64,000 nt of DNA, taken from Nocardioides lacusdianchii (GTDB lineage: Bacteria > Actinomycetota > Actinomycetes > Propionibacteriales > Nocardioidaceae). The notes beneath the pieces were generated by a model that saw only the letters and a list, made by a program, of their open reading frames with translations, did no database searches and was not told the origin of the DNA. The position numbers and the translations under genes were made by a program. Where the stretch lies: contig NZ_JADHZD010000007.1 of assembly GCF_020102855.1 (NCBI RefSeq), positions 124,001 through 188,000 on the forward strand, in the 5' to 3' direction. Below are positions 17,748 to 26,187 of this stretch, piece by piece (the stretch's first letter is position 1; every line of letters starts with the position of its first letter).

Positions 17748-19174
17748 TGGAGGACGAGCCCTTCTTCGACCGGATCCTCAACAAGATCACCGAGATCGTC
17801 TTCTACCCCGTCAACATCGGCGGGGTCGACATCCTGCCGATCGTCGTGTGGCTGATCGTGGCGGCGCTCTTCTTCACCGTCTACCTCGGCTTCCTCAACA
17901 TCCGCGGGTTCGCCCACGCGATCAACCTGGTGCGGGGCCGCTACTCCAAGCCCGAGGACGCCGGCGAGGTCTCGCACTTCCAGGCGCTCGCGACTGCCGT
18001 CTCCGGCACGGTCGGGCTGGGCAACATCGCAGGTGTGGCCGTGGCCATCACCCTCGGCGGGCCCGGCGCGACCTTCTGGATGATCCTGGCGGGCTTCCTC
18101 GGCATGAGCACCAAGCTCGCCGAGTGCACCCTCGGCGTGAAGTACCGCAAGGAGCACCCGGACGGCACGGTCTCGGGCGGTCCGATGTACTACCTGCGCG
18201 ACGGGCTCGCCGAGCTCGGCCTGCGCGGGCTCGGCAAGGTGCTGGCCGCCGCCTTCGCCGTCTTCTGCATCCTCGGCTCGCTCGGCGGCGGCAACATGTT
18301 CCAGGCCAACCAGGCGACGGCCCAGATCCTCGCCGTCACCGGCAACGAGGGCAACACCGGCCTCACCTGGGCCATCGGCATCGCGTTCGCCCTCGCGGTC
18401 GGCATGGTCATCCTCGGTGGCATCAAGTCGATCGCCCGGGTGACCGAGAAGGTCGTGCCCTTCATGGCCGCCCTCTACCTGCTGGCGTGCCTGGTCGTCA
18501 TCCTCGCGAACGTCGAGAAGGTCCCCGGTGCCTTCGGCGACATCGTCTCGGGCGCCTTCAGCCCCGAGGGCATCACCGGCGGCGTCGTCGGGGTGCTCAT
18601 CGTCGGGTTCCAGCGCGCGGCCTTCTCCAACGAGGCCGGCATCGGCTCCGCGTCGATCGCCCACTCGGCCGTCAAGACCAACGAGCCCTCGACCGAGGGC
18701 CACGTGGCGCTGCTCGAGCCGTTCATCGACACCATCGTGATCTGCACGATGACCGCGCTGATGATCGTGATCAGCGGGGTGTGGGAGGACGGCGAAGGAG
18801 CGGAGGGTGTCGCCCTGACGTCCTCGGCCTTCGAGACGGTCGTGCCGTGGTTCCCCAACGTGCTCGCCGTCGCGGTCATCCTCTTCGCGTTCTCGACGAT
18901 GATCTCGTGGTCCTACTACGGCATGAAGGCCACCGGCTACCTCTTCGGGGACAACCAGACCGCCGAGAACGTCTACAAGGTGGTCTTCTGCATCTTCACC
19001 GTCCTGGGCTCCGTCACCGCGCTCGACGCGGTGCTGGGCTTCTCCGACGCCGCCATCTTCTTGATGTCGGTGCCCAACGTCATCGGCCTCTACATCCTGG
19101 CCCGGGTGCTCAGGAAGGAGCTGTCCCAGTACCGCGCCAAGATCGCCAACGGCGAGATCCAGCGGGTGAAGTAG
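17747..19174 (+). CDS. Alanine/glycine:sodium symporter (AGCS family)
   Basis: A 475-residue membrane protein with about 11 helices and the AGCS signature motifs [16 protein letters not shown] near residue 85 and [16 protein letters not shown] near residue 295. It imports alanine or glycine with sodium. The start is either GTG 17744 or ATG 17747; both overlap the uspA stop, and I chose the ATG. The full family length is present. Confidence 0.93.
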   Translation: MEDEPFFDRILNKITEIVFYPVNIGGVDILPIVVWLIVAALFFTVYLGFLNIRGFAHAINLVRGRYSKPEDAGEVSHFQALATAVSGTVGLGNIAGVAVAITLGGPGATFWMILAGFLGMSTKLAECTLGVKYRKEHPDGTVSGGPMYYLRDGLAELGLRGLGKVLAAAFAVFCILGSLGGGNMFQANQATAQILAVTGNEGNTGLTWAIGIAFALAVGMVILGGIKSIARVTEKVVPFMAALYLLACLVVILANVEKVPGAFGDIVSGAFSPEGITGGVVGVLIVGFQRAAFSNEAGIGSASIAHSAVKTNEPSTEGHVALLEPFIDTIVICTMTALMIVISGVWEDGEGAEGVALTSSAFETVVPWFPNVLAVAVILFAFSTMISWSYYGMKATGYLFGDNQTAENVYKVVFCIFTVLGSVTALDAVLGFSDAAIFLMSVPNVIGLYILARVLRKELSQYRAKIANGEIQRVK

Positions 19175-19199
19175 CAGGGCACCTGCCTAGGCTCGCTGC

Positions 19200-20132
19200 A
19201 TGCCTCTCCCCGTTCCCGCAGGACTGCTGTCCCAGCGGGAGCTGGGGGAGGACTGGGCGCGCTGGCTGGACCGCCTGCCGCGCCTGGCCGAGGAGCTCGT
19301 GGCGGAGTGGCGGCTCACGCCGAGCGCCGCACCGCTGCACGGCTACTGCTCCCTGGTCCTCCCGGTCACCGATGCCGACGGCACCGCGGGCGCCCTCAAG
19401 ATCACCTTCGACGGCGACGAGGAGTCGCTCCACGAGGCGCTGGCGCTGCAGCACTGGGGCGGCGCGGGCGCCGTACGCCTCCTGCGCGCCGACCCGCGGC
19501 GGCGCGCCCTGCTCCTGGCGTGGCTGCCCGGCCCCGACCTCGCCGACACCTGGGACGTCGAGGCCTGCGAGGCGGTCGGCGGCCTCTACGGCCGTCTCCA
19601 CATCCCCGCGCTGCCCCAGCTGGCGAGCGTGGAGTCGTACGTCGAGGGGTGGCTGCGCGACCTCGAGGGGCTCGGGCGCGACGTGCCGGTCCCGCGACGC
19701 TACGTCGAGCAGGCGCTGGCCCTCGGTCGCGCGCTGCTGGCGGACGCTGCGGCGCCGGTCGTCGTGCACGGTGACCTGCACTACGCCAACGTGATGGCGG
19801 ACGCGGCGGGGGAGTGGGTGGCCATCGATCCCAAGCCGATGGCCGGCGACCCGCACTACGAGCCGGCGCCCCTGCTCTGGAACCGGATGGAGGAGCTGAG
19901 TGGCGCCGGGGCGGTCGGATCGGTGCGTGACGGGTTGCGGCGCCGCTTCCACGCTGTGGTCGATGCCGGAGGCCTCGACGAGGACCGGGCCAGGGACTGG
20001 GTGGTGGTGCGGATGGTGATCAACGCGGGCTGGACGGTGGAGGACGCCCGACGCGCCGACCGCCGGCTCACCGGCGAGGAGCAGGAGTGGATCACCCGGT
20101 GCATCGCGGTCACCAAGGCCGTCCAGGACTGA
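19200..20132 (+). CDS. Aminoglycoside/hydroxyurea-type kinase (APH_6_hur-like)
   Basis: A 310-residue protein with a kinase-fold N-lobe (GTAGALKITFDGDEES), VVVHGDLHYANVM as catalytic loop, and WVAIDPKPMAGDPHYEPAPL, the Asp-containing segment typical of streptomycin/hydroxyurea phosphotransferase relatives. It looks complete and active; whether it confers resistance is not decidable from sequence. TAGGCT at 19188-19193 lies 6 nt before the ATG and there is no ribosome site, so leaderless expression is likely. Confidence 0.82.
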   Translation: MPLPVPAGLLSQRELGEDWARWLDRLPRLAEELVAEWRLTPSAAPLHGYCSLVLPVTDADGTAGALKITFDGDEESLHEALALQHWGGAGAVRLLRADPRRRALLLAWLPGPDLADTWDVEACEAVGGLYGRLHIPALPQLASVESYVEGWLRDLEGLGRDVPVPRRYVEQALALGRALLADAAAPVVVHGDLHYANVMADAAGEWVAIDPKPMAGDPHYEPAPLLWNRMEELSGAGAVGSVRDGLRRRFHAVVDAGGLDEDRARDWVVVRMVINAGWTVEDARRADRRLTGEEQEWITRCIAVTKAVQD

Positions 20133-20204
20133 CCCTCCAGACCGGGCGGAGGGGGCCGAAAGTCGCCATCGGTGGCCAAGGTCCGGACAAATCCGGGTGT
20201 TTGC

Positions 20205-20216
20205 TACCGCTCGGTA
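20205..20216. promoter_or_regulatory. TACCG-CT-CGGTA operator before the acyl-CoA synthetase gene
   Basis: A perfect 12-bp palindrome, with further partial symmetry in the flanking TTTGC/GTAAACA. It lies 94 nt before the start and 12 nt before the -10-like TAGGTT (20229-20234), so it would overlap the -35 region. TetR-family regulators of fatty-acid degradation in actinobacteria bind palindromes of this kind. The binding factor is inferred. Confidence 0.5.
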
Positions 20217-20309
20217 AACACAGTGATCTAGGTTACAGCCAAGTCAGCCCAGCACGCCCCCGCTGCGTGACGCTGCCGCGTCACGCAAAGACGAATGAGT
20301 AGGTAACAG

Positions 20310-22130
20310 ATGCCGACCACGATCGACACGAGCTTCCTCGACACGATGCCGCCCAACGTGGCCGTCCAGTTCTTCGACCGCGTCACCGCGACCCCCGACG
20401 CCGAGGCCTTCCGCTTCCCGCGTGGCGAGGCGTGGGAGTCGGTCACCTGGAAGCAGGCAGGCGACAAGGTCGAGGCGCTCGCCGCGGGCCTGATCGCGCT
20501 GGGCGTCCAGCCCGAGCAGCGCGTCGGCATCGCCTCCGGCACCCGCTACGAGTGGATCCTCGCCGACCTGGCCATCATGTGCGCCGCCGGTGCGACCACC
20601 ACGGTCTACCCGACCACCAACGCCGAGGACACCGTCTACATCCTCGGCGACTCCGAGAGCCGTGTCGTCTTCGCCGAGGACGACGAGCAGCTCGCCAAGC
20701 TCGTCGCGCACCGCGCCGAGCTGCCCCACGTCAGCAAGGTCGTCACCTTCGAGGGCAAGGCCGACGGGGACTGGGTGATCTCGCTCGACGACCTCGCCGC
20801 GATGGGCGCGCAGAAGCTGGCCGAGCAGCCCGACGTGGTGCGTACGACGTCCGCGGCGATCGCTCCCGACCAGCTCGCGACCCTGATCTACACCTCCGGC
20901 ACGACCGGTCGCCCCAAGGGCGTGCGGCTGCGCCACTCGTCGTGGGTCTACGAGGGCGAGGCGATCCGCGCGCAGGGCATCCTCTCCGAGACCGACCTCG
21001 AGTTCCGCTGGCTGCCGATGGCGCACTCCTTCGGCAAGGTGCTGATGTCGACGCAGATGGCGTGCGGCTTCGCCGCCGCGATCGACGGCCGCGTCGACAA
21101 GATCGTCGACAACCTCGGCGTCGTGAAGCCCACGTTCATGGGTGCCGCCCCGCGCATCTTCGAGAAGGCCCATGGCCGCATCGTCACCATGCAGGCCGCC
21201 GAGGGCGGGGCCAAGGAGAAGCTCTTCAAGGCCGCCTTCGCCACCGGCCTCGAGGTCGAGCGCCTCAAGCGCGAGGGCAAGTCGGTCCCGATCGGCCTCA
21301 AGGTCAAGCACGGCCTCTTCGACAAGCTCGTCTTCAGCAAGGTCCGCGACCGCTTCGGTGGACGCGTCCGCTTCTTCATCTCCGGCGCCGCGGCGCTCAA
21401 CCGCGACATCGCCGAGTGGTTCGGCGCGGCCGGCATCACCATCCTCGAGGGCTACGGCCTCACCGAGACCTCGGCCGGGTCCTTCGTCAACCACCCCGAC
21501 CGCAACAAGTTCGGCACGGTCGGCCCGGTGTTCCCGGGCAGCGAGGTGAAGCTCGGCGACAACGACGAGGTCATGATCAAGGGCCCCGGCGTCATGGACG
21601 GCTACCACAACCTCCCGGAGGAGACCGCCCGCACGCTCACCAGCGACGGCTGGCTGCACACCGGTGACAAGGGCGCCCTCGACGCGGACGGCCACCTGGT
21701 CATCACCGGCCGCATCAAGGAGCTCTTCAAGACCTCCGGCGGCAAGTACATCGCCCCGCCGGCGATCGAGTCGAAGTTCAAGGCCGTGTGCCCCTACGCC
21801 AGCCAGTTCATGGTGTTCGGCGAGGACCGCAACTACTGCGTCGCGCTCGTCACCCTCGACCCCGACGCGATGGCGGGCTGGGCCGAGGCCAACGGCATGA
21901 GCGGTGCGTCCTACACCGAGATCGTCCAGTCCGAGGCCGTCCACGCGATGGTCGCCGGCTACGTCGACGAGCTCAACAGCCACCTCAACCGCTGGGAGAC
22001 CATCAAGAAGTGGAAGCTCCTCGACCACGACCTCTCGGTCGAGTCGGGCGAGCTCACCCCCTCGATGAAGGTCAAGCGCAACGTCGTCCAGGGCAACCAC
22101 CAGGCGCTGATCGACCAGATGTACGCCTGA
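20310..22130 (+). CDS. Long-chain acyl-CoA synthetase (AMP-dependent, FadD15-like)
   Basis: A 606-residue ANL-superfamily enzyme. It has the P-loop-like A3 motif YTSGTTGRPKGVRL (about 193-206), the A5 motif GYGLTETSAG, the A8 region GWLHTGDKGALDADGHLVITGR and the A10-type catalytic Lys near MKVKRN. It activates a fatty acid with ATP and CoA. Length and motifs fit the actinobacterial FadD15/long-chain group. The 5' UTR is about 70 nt with GAGTAGGTAAC as ribosome site. Regulation by the upstream palindrome is likely. Confidence 0.92.
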   Translation: MPTTIDTSFLDTMPPNVAVQFFDRVTATPDAEAFRFPRGEAWESVTWKQAGDKVEALAAGLIALGVQPEQRVGIASGTRYEWILADLAIMCAAGATTTVYPTTNAEDTVYILGDSESRVVFAEDDEQLAKLVAHRAELPHVSKVVTFEGKADGDWVISLDDLAAMGAQKLAEQPDVVRTTSAAIAPDQLATLIYTSGTTGRPKGVRLRHSSWVYEGEAIRAQGILSETDLEFRWLPMAHSFGKVLMSTQMACGFAAAIDGRVDKIVDNLGVVKPTFMGAAPRIFEKAHGRIVTMQAAEGGAKEKLFKAAFATGLEVERLKREGKSVPIGLKVKHGLFDKLVFSKVRDRFGGRVRFFISGAAALNRDIAEWFGAAGITILEGYGLTETSAGSFVNHPDRNKFGTVGPVFPGSEVKLGDNDEVMIKGPGVMDGYHNLPEETARTLTSDGWLHTGDKGALDADGHLVITGRIKELFKTSGGKYIAPPAIESKFKAVCPYASQFMVFGEDRNYCVALVTLDPDAMAGWAEANGMSGASYTEIVQSEAVHAMVAGYVDELNSHLNRWETIKKWKLLDHDLSVESGELTPSMKVKRNVVQGNHQALIDQMYA

Positions 22131-22141
22131 CACGTCGTCCG

Positions 22142-22179
22142 CGAACGGGTGCCGGTGGGAGACCACTGGCACCCGTTCG
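22142..22179 (+). terminator. Terminator after the acyl-CoA synthetase gene
   Basis: A 12-bp perfect stem, CGAACGGGTGCC (22142-22153) / GGCACCCGTTCG (22168-22179), continued inward by GGTGG/CCACT, starting 12 nt after the stop codon. No long T-run follows, as is common in actinobacteria. Confidence 0.75.
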
Positions 22180-22206
22180 GCGTCTGCGGCGTGGTTGGAT
22201 ACCGGC

Positions 22207-23424
22207 GTGCCCCCCGCGCAACCCGACGGCGACGTCGCCCCCGAGGACGGCCTGCTGCCCGACGAGGCGTGGGCCGAGTTCGGCAGCAAGCCCTTCGGCC
22301 TCTACGTCCACGTCCCGTTCTGCAGCGTGCGCTGCGGCTACTGCGACTTCAACACCTACACCGCCCACGAGCTCGGCGACGAGGTCGGCGCCAGCCGGTC
22401 GTCGTACGCCGAGGCCGCGATCCGCGAGATCCGCTTCGCCCGCCACGTGCTGGGTCACCGCGACGTCAAGATCGAGACGATCTTCTTCGGCGGTGGTACG
22501 CCGACGCTGCTGAAGCCCGCCGACCTCGGCGCGATCGTGGCGAGCGCGGCCGCGGAGTTCGGCCTGGCCGACGGCGTGGAGATCACCACCGAGGCCAACC
22601 CCGACAGCGTCGCCGCGTGGGACCTCGAGGAGCTGCGGACCGCGGGCTTCAACCGGATCAGCTTCGGCATGCAGTCGGCCGTCGACCACGTGCTGCGGAC
22701 CCTCGACCGCACCCACGACCCGATGCGGGTGCCGGCGGCCGTCGACTGGGCGCGGCAGGCGGGCTTCGACGACGTCAGCCTCGACCTCATCTACGGCACG
22801 CCGGGGGAGTCGCTCGCGGACTGGGAGACGTCGGTCGAGGCGGCCCTGGCGTGCGAGCCGGACCACGTCTCGGCCTACTCGCTCATCGTCGAGGACGGCA
22901 CCGCGCTGGCCAGGCAGGTCAAGCGCGGCGAGCTGCCGATGCCCGACGAGGACGACCTCGCCGACAAGTACCAGCTCGCCGACGAGCGCTTCACCGCCGC
23001 CGGGCTCGGGTGGTACGAGGTGTCCAACTGGGCCACGTCGCCCCAGCGCCGCTGCCGGCACAACATGCTCTACTGGACCGGCGGGCACTGGTGGGGCGTC
23101 GGCCCCGGCGCGCACTCCCACGTCGGCGGCACCCGCTGGTGGAACGTCAAGCACCCCACGGCGTACGCCGACCGCCTGGCGCGCGGCGTCTCACCCGCGC
23201 TCGCGCGTGAGGTGCTCGGCTACCGCGACCAGCGCGTCGAGCGGGTGCTGCTCGAGATCCGCCTCGTGGACGGGCTGCCGGTCACGGCCCTCGAGGCCAC
23301 CGGACGCGCCCAGGTCGCCCGCCTCGTCGCCGACGGCCTCGTCGAGCTCGCCACCGAGCGGCTCGTGCTCACCCCCCGCGGCCGGCTCCTCGCCGACGCG
23401 GTGGTCCGCGACCTCGTCGACTGA
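22207..23424 (+). CDS. hemW: HemW-like radical SAM heme chaperone
   Basis: A 405-residue radical SAM protein. The cluster motif CSVRCGYC (C-x3-C-x2-C) follows GLYVHVPF; the extra downstream Cys of the HemW family is in CDFN. FFGGGTPTLL and ITTEANPDS are HemN/HemW-family motifs, and the HemW C-terminal domain is present. HemW binds heme and delivers it to respiratory enzymes; it is often misannotated as coproporphyrinogen oxidase. I chose GTG 22207, which sits just before the conserved sequence. Confidence 0.9.
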   Translation: MPPAQPDGDVAPEDGLLPDEAWAEFGSKPFGLYVHVPFCSVRCGYCDFNTYTAHELGDEVGASRSSYAEAAIREIRFARHVLGHRDVKIETIFFGGGTPTLLKPADLGAIVASAAAEFGLADGVEITTEANPDSVAAWDLEELRTAGFNRISFGMQSAVDHVLRTLDRTHDPMRVPAAVDWARQAGFDDVSLDLIYGTPGESLADWETSVEAALACEPDHVSAYSLIVEDGTALARQVKRGELPMPDEDDLADKYQLADERFTAAGLGWYEVSNWATSPQRRCRHNMLYWTGGHWWGVGPGAHSHVGGTRWWNVKHPTAYADRLARGVSPALAREVLGYRDQRVERVLLEIRLVDGLPVTALEATGRAQVARLVADGLVELATERLVLTPRGRLLADAVVRDLVD

Positions 23425-23432
23425 GGCACCTC

Positions 23433-23546
23433 TCGCTGGTCGAGTAGCCCGCGAGGGACCTTTGCATCGCTGGTCGAGTAGCCCGCGAGGGACCTTTGCA
23501 TCGCTGGTCGAGTAGCCCGCGAGGGACGAGCGGGCGTATCGAGACC
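23433..23546. repeat. Array of three 34-bp repeats ending in a 41-bp palindromic element
   Basis: Copies begin at 23433, 23467 and 23501 (exact 34-bp period) with core TCGCTGGTCGAGTAGCCCGC. The third runs on into the full imperfect palindrome 23506-23546, whose arms are GGTCGAGTAGCCCGC and GCGGGCGTATCGAGACC. The array fills the gap after hemW. Related elements are at 23561, 31818, 45958 and 56290. Confidence 0.9.
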
Positions 23547-23560
23547 CCTCAGTCATCGCG

Positions 23561-23621
23561 GATCTCGATACGGGTCGCCAGTCGCTCGCTGCGCTCGGGT
23601 CTGGCCGAGCCCTACTCGATC
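23561..23621. repeat. Second palindromic intergenic element of the same family
   Basis: The outer arms GATCTCGATA (23561-23570) and TACTCGATC (23613-23621) are an inverted version of the preceding element, with a GC-rich centre containing CGCTCGCTGCGCTCG. It completes the 224-nt gap between hemW and the convergent DUF3097 gene. Confidence 0.65.
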
Positions 23622-23648
23622 TCCCGACGTGATCTTCCCTGAGCAAGC

Positions 23649-24497
23649 TCAGGGAAGCGTCGTGAAGTCGATGAGCTCCTCGACCCGCCCGAGCAGCGCG
23701 GGTTCGAGGTCGGCGTACGACGTGACGCGGCCCAGGATGTGCTTCCACGCCCGCGCGATGTCGGCCTGGTTGCGGTGGGGCCAGCCGAGCTGCTGGCACG
23801 TGCCGGTCTTCCAGTCGATGCCCCGGGGCACGTCGGGCCAGCGCGGGATGCCGAGGCGGTCGGGCTTGACCGCCTGCCAGACGTCGATGAACGGGTGGCC
23901 GACGACGAGGACGTGCTTTCCGACGGGCGACTTCGCGATGCCCTGCGCGATCCGGGCCTCCTTCGAGCCCGGGACGAGGTGGTCCACGAGCACGCCGACC
24001 CGTCGCTGCGGACCGGGCCGGAAGTCGCGCAGGTGGTCGGCGAGGTCGTCGACGCCGCCGAGGTACTCGACCACGACGCCCTCGATGCGCAGGTCGTCGC
24101 CCCACACCTTCTCGACGAGCTCGGCGTCGTGGCGGCCCTCGACGAAGATGCGGCTGGCGCGTGCGACCCGGGCCTTGGCGCCGTGGACCGCGACGGACCC
24201 GGACGCCGTCCGCGTCGGGGCGGCGGGGGCACCGCCGCGGACGGGACGGGTGAGGACCACCGGCCTGCCCTCGAGCAGGAAGCCCGGGCCCAGCGGGAAC
24301 GTACGCCGCTTGCCGCGCCGGTCCTCCAGCGTCAGGGTGTCGATGTCGCGGTCGACCGCGACCACCTCGCCGCACCAGTCGGTGGTGACCTCCTCGACGA
24401 CCATGCCGAGCTCGGTCGGGGTCTCCACGGCGCGGCCCCTGGCCGGGGCACGCCAGTCGCCGGAGAGGACGTCGGTTCCGTATCGATCCTGGGTCAC
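23649..24497 (-). CDS. DUF3097 family protein
   Basis: A 282-residue protein that I recognise as the actinobacterial DUF3097 family. It has an N-terminal beta region (VVEEVTTDWCGEVVAVDRD) and a Toprim-like segment (SRIFVEGRHDAELVEKVWGD) with the Glu and the acidic pattern of Toprim nucleases and primases. It also has GVLVDHLVPGSKEARIA. The biochemical role is unknown; the Toprim likeness suggests nucleic-acid binding. The GTG start has TAACGT on the minus strand 6 nt upstream and no ribosome site. Confidence 0.8.
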   Translation of the reverse strand: MTQDRYGTDVLSGDWRAPARGRAVETPTELGMVVEEVTTDWCGEVVAVDRDIDTLTLEDRRGKRRTFPLGPGFLLEGRPVVLTRPVRGGAPAAPTRTASGSVAVHGAKARVARASRIFVEGRHDAELVEKVWGDDLRIEGVVVEYLGGVDDLADHLRDFRPGPQRRVGVLVDHLVPGSKEARIAQGIAKSPVGKHVLVVGHPFIDVWQAVKPDRLGIPRWPDVPRGIDWKTGTCQQLGWPHRNQADIARAWKHILGRVTSYADLEPALLGRVEELIDFTTLP

Positions 24498-24502
24498 CGG
24501 GT

Positions 24503-24509
24503 TACGTTA
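24503..24509. promoter_or_regulatory. Overlapping divergent -10 elements
   Basis: Within GTTACGTTAG, TACGTT (24503-24508, plus) lies 9 nt before the ATG at 24518. TAACGT (24509-24504, minus) lies 6 nt before the GTG at 24497. The entire divergent gap is only 20 nt, too short for two separate promoters with leaders. Confidence 0.45.
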
Positions 24510-24517
24510 GGCGCCTC

Positions 24518-24754
24518 ATGGGCGGAAAACGGGGGTGGCACGCCGTGGCAGCACGCGCGACGACGGACACGACGAAGCGGTCGACGCTCGGGCGACGGCT
24601 CCGGCGGTGGGTCGGTGTCGACTACGAGGAGGACGGCGTCTTCCGCCCCGTGCGGCTCTCGCTGGCCGTCGACCTGGGCATCTCGGTGGGCATCGTCGTC
24701 CTGGTCCTGGCCAGCTTCGGCGGCTTCATCGCGTGGCTCGCCGCCACACAGTGA
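24518..24754 (+). CDS. Small single-pass membrane protein
   Basis: A 78-residue protein with a basic N-terminus (about 1-32), an acidic WVGVDYEEDGVFRP segment and one C-terminal membrane helix (LGISVGIVVLVLASFGGFIAW). I know no family. It resembles the C-terminal half of the next reading frame downstream, suggesting an old tandem duplication. It is expected in the cytoplasmic membrane with the N-terminus inside. Confidence 0.65.
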   Translation: MGGKRGWHAVAARATTDTTKRSTLGRRLRRWVGVDYEEDGVFRPVRLSLAVDLGISVGIVVLVLASFGGFIAWLAATQ

Positions 24755-24877
24755 GCGGGGTGGGGGCATGCGCCGGCGTTCGCGCTGACGCAGCAGAGCG
24801 ACATCGCGCGATCCTTCGGCGGGCGGAGCGGGTTCGTCTCCGAGGAGCTGGACCGCGGCGGCGCCGAGCCCGAGCAG

Positions 24878-25075
24878 ATGAGCCGCCTCGAGCGCTCGGC
24901 TGCGTGGCTGCTGTGGAGCGACTCGTCCAACCACTACGAGGAGTACGCCGACGACGACCGGGTCGGCGTCAACAGGCTCCTCCCGTCGGCCGAGCTCCTG
25001 GTCGCCGTCGGCATCGTGGCGGTGTTCGTCGGAGGCTTCGCGGGGTTCATCGCACTGCTGGCGCTCACCCGCTGA
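24878..25075 (+). CDS. Small single-pass membrane protein, possibly 5'-truncated by a frameshift
   Basis: Sixty-five residues from ATG 24878: an acidic SNHYEEYADDDRV segment then a membrane helix (LLVAVGIVAVFVGGFAGFI), paralogous to the gene before it. The ATG lacks a ribosome site. The same frame stays open and protein-like back to 24755 (FALTQQSDIARSFGG...), but without a start codon. A GTG overlapping the previous stop (GTGA at 24751) would join this frame if one G of the run at 24762-24766 were absent, giving a protein of about 107 residues. Either a sequencing error or a real frameshift could explain this. Confidence 0.5.
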   Translation: MSRLERSAAWLLWSDSSNHYEEYADDDRVGVNRLLPSAELLVAVGIVAVFVGGFAGFIALLALTR

Positions 25076-25086
25076 GCCCCCGGCGG

Positions 25087-25398
25087 TCAGCCTTCCTGGG
25101 TGGGTGCCTGGCTGGCGCCGTCGTCGTTGCCCAGGTCCTCCTGGGTGGCGTCCATCTCGAGCTCCTCGCGGCTCTTGGTCTCCTCCGCGTCGGGGTCCAG
25201 CGGCTCGGCGAGCGGGTTGTCCTCGCCCGGCTGGAGGTCCTCAGGCAGCTGGTCGTCGGAGATGCCGCCCAGCGTCGCGTCGTCGGGGGAGGCCGTGCCG
25301 CCCTCGTGGTCGGAGTCGGCCGGGCTGGTGCCGCTGCCGGCAGTGGGGCTCTCGGTGGAGGCGGCGGGGTCGGTCGGGGTCTGGCTCTGGTCGCTCAT
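25087..25398 (-). CDS. Acidic low-complexity protein
   Basis: A 103-residue protein almost devoid of hydrophobic clusters and rich in Asp, Glu, Ser, Pro and Thr (for example EETKSREELEMDATQEDLG). It is probably disordered and cytoplasmic; no signal peptide or membrane segment is visible. The composition resembles small actinobacterial proteins of unknown function, and no family is assigned. The ATG at 25396-25398 has AGGA 9 nt upstream. Confidence 0.55.
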   Translation of the reverse strand: MSDQSQTPTDPAASTESPTAGSGTSPADSDHEGGTASPDDATLGGISDDQLPEDLQPGEDNPLAEPLDPDAEETKSREELEMDATQEDLGNDDGASQAPTQEG

Positions 25399-25454
25399 GT
25401 CATCAGTCCTACTGGCCGCGGAGCGGGGTGACCAGCCCCGTCGGGGTGTGCTGC

Positions 25455-26138
25455 TCAGCAGATGCCGGCGTGCAGGTGCGAGCGCAGGGCGGCGCCGAGC
25501 TCCTGCGGCGAGGCGACCGTGCGCAGGAAGTCGAGCCGCTCGGTGTGTCCTCCTGCGGTGTCCAGCCACGACACGACGACCCCGGAGGCGTCGACCCGCA
25601 GCAGGCTCGCGGCCAGGAGGGACTCCAGCGGTACGCCGAACGTGCTGGCCGTCGCGGCCCGCAGCTCCTGCTCGTGGGCCTCGTTGGCGTGCTCGGCGGC
25701 ACGCTGGAGGTAGCCGGGGTTGAGCACGTGGCGGCGGTCGCGGAACCGGTCGACCTCGACGGGCACCGGACGGTCGTCGCGGAAGAGGGTCACCCGCGAC
25801 ACGTCGAGGGCGACGAGCGCGCGGGGATCGCCGCAGCACGGGCAACCGGACCCGCGCTGCGCCAGGCGCCCCTGGAGGAAGAGGTCGAGGCGGCGGTGGT
25901 CGGCAGCGAGGGGGTCGAGCCCGCTGGTCACCTCGACCACCGCGACCGCCCCGGTCCGGGCGGCGGCGAGGAGCGCCGAGGTCTCCGAGGCGCTGAAGAC
26001 GGGGGAGCCGTGCACGTCGCAGGTCACGTCGTACACCTCGTCGGCGACCGCGTCACGGTCGTCGCTGACGCGCACGGTGATCGTCTCGGGGCACGACAGG
26101 ACGCTGCGGGCGAGGCGGGCGGCTTCGTCGGGGATCAT
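25455..26138 (-). CDS. DUF2470-domain protein under iron control
   Basis: A 227-residue protein. The N-terminal half is beta-rich with a CPCCGDPRALVALDVSRV segment containing a C-x-CC motif. The C-terminal ~80 residues (EHANEAHEQELRAATASTFG ... RLDFLRTVASPQELGAAL) match the DUF2470 pattern seen in heme-utilisation and pyridoxamine-oxidase-like proteins. A DtxR/IdeR-type box lies 17 nt upstream, so it should be derepressed when iron is scarce, consistent with heme or siderophore metabolism. The ATG has GGAG as ribosome site. Confidence 0.7.
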   Translation of the reverse strand: MIPDEAARLARSVLSCPETITVRVSDDRDAVADEVYDVTCDVHGSPVFSASETSALLAAARTGAVAVVEVTSGLDPLAADHRRLDLFLQGRLAQRGSGCPCCGDPRALVALDVSRVTLFRDDRPVPVEVDRFRDRRHVLNPGYLQRAAEHANEAHEQELRAATASTFGVPLESLLAASLLRVDASGVVVSWLDTAGGHTERLDFLRTVASPQELGAALRSHLHAGIC

Positions 26139-26154
26139 CACGGCTCCATGAGAA

Positions 26155-26174
26155 TTAGGTAAGGCAACCCTAAC
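26155..26174 (-). promoter_or_regulatory. DtxR/IdeR-type iron box
   Basis: TTAGGTAAGGCAACCCTAAC matches the consensus TTAGGTTAGGCTAACCTAA closely and keeps the dyad. It stands directly upstream of the DUF2470 gene, overlapping its expected promoter, so iron-loaded repressor should block transcription. Confidence 0.8.
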
Positions 26175-26187
26175 CTCACGCGGATGA

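Noticed and set aside
20150..20210. Transcription terminator after the kinase gene at 19200-20132
   Set aside because: Only short imperfect dyads are present; the strong palindrome nearby is better explained as an operator of the next gene.
22207..23424. Annotation as oxygen-independent coproporphyrinogen oxidase (HemN)
   Set aside because: The C-x3-C-x2-C motif lacks the HemN-type N-terminal extension and the protein has HemW length and C-terminal domain; heme chaperone is the better call.
23433..23546. Possible CRISPR array
   Set aside because: Units are contiguous 34-bp tandem copies with no unique spacers, and no cas genes are present; the same element occurs singly elsewhere.
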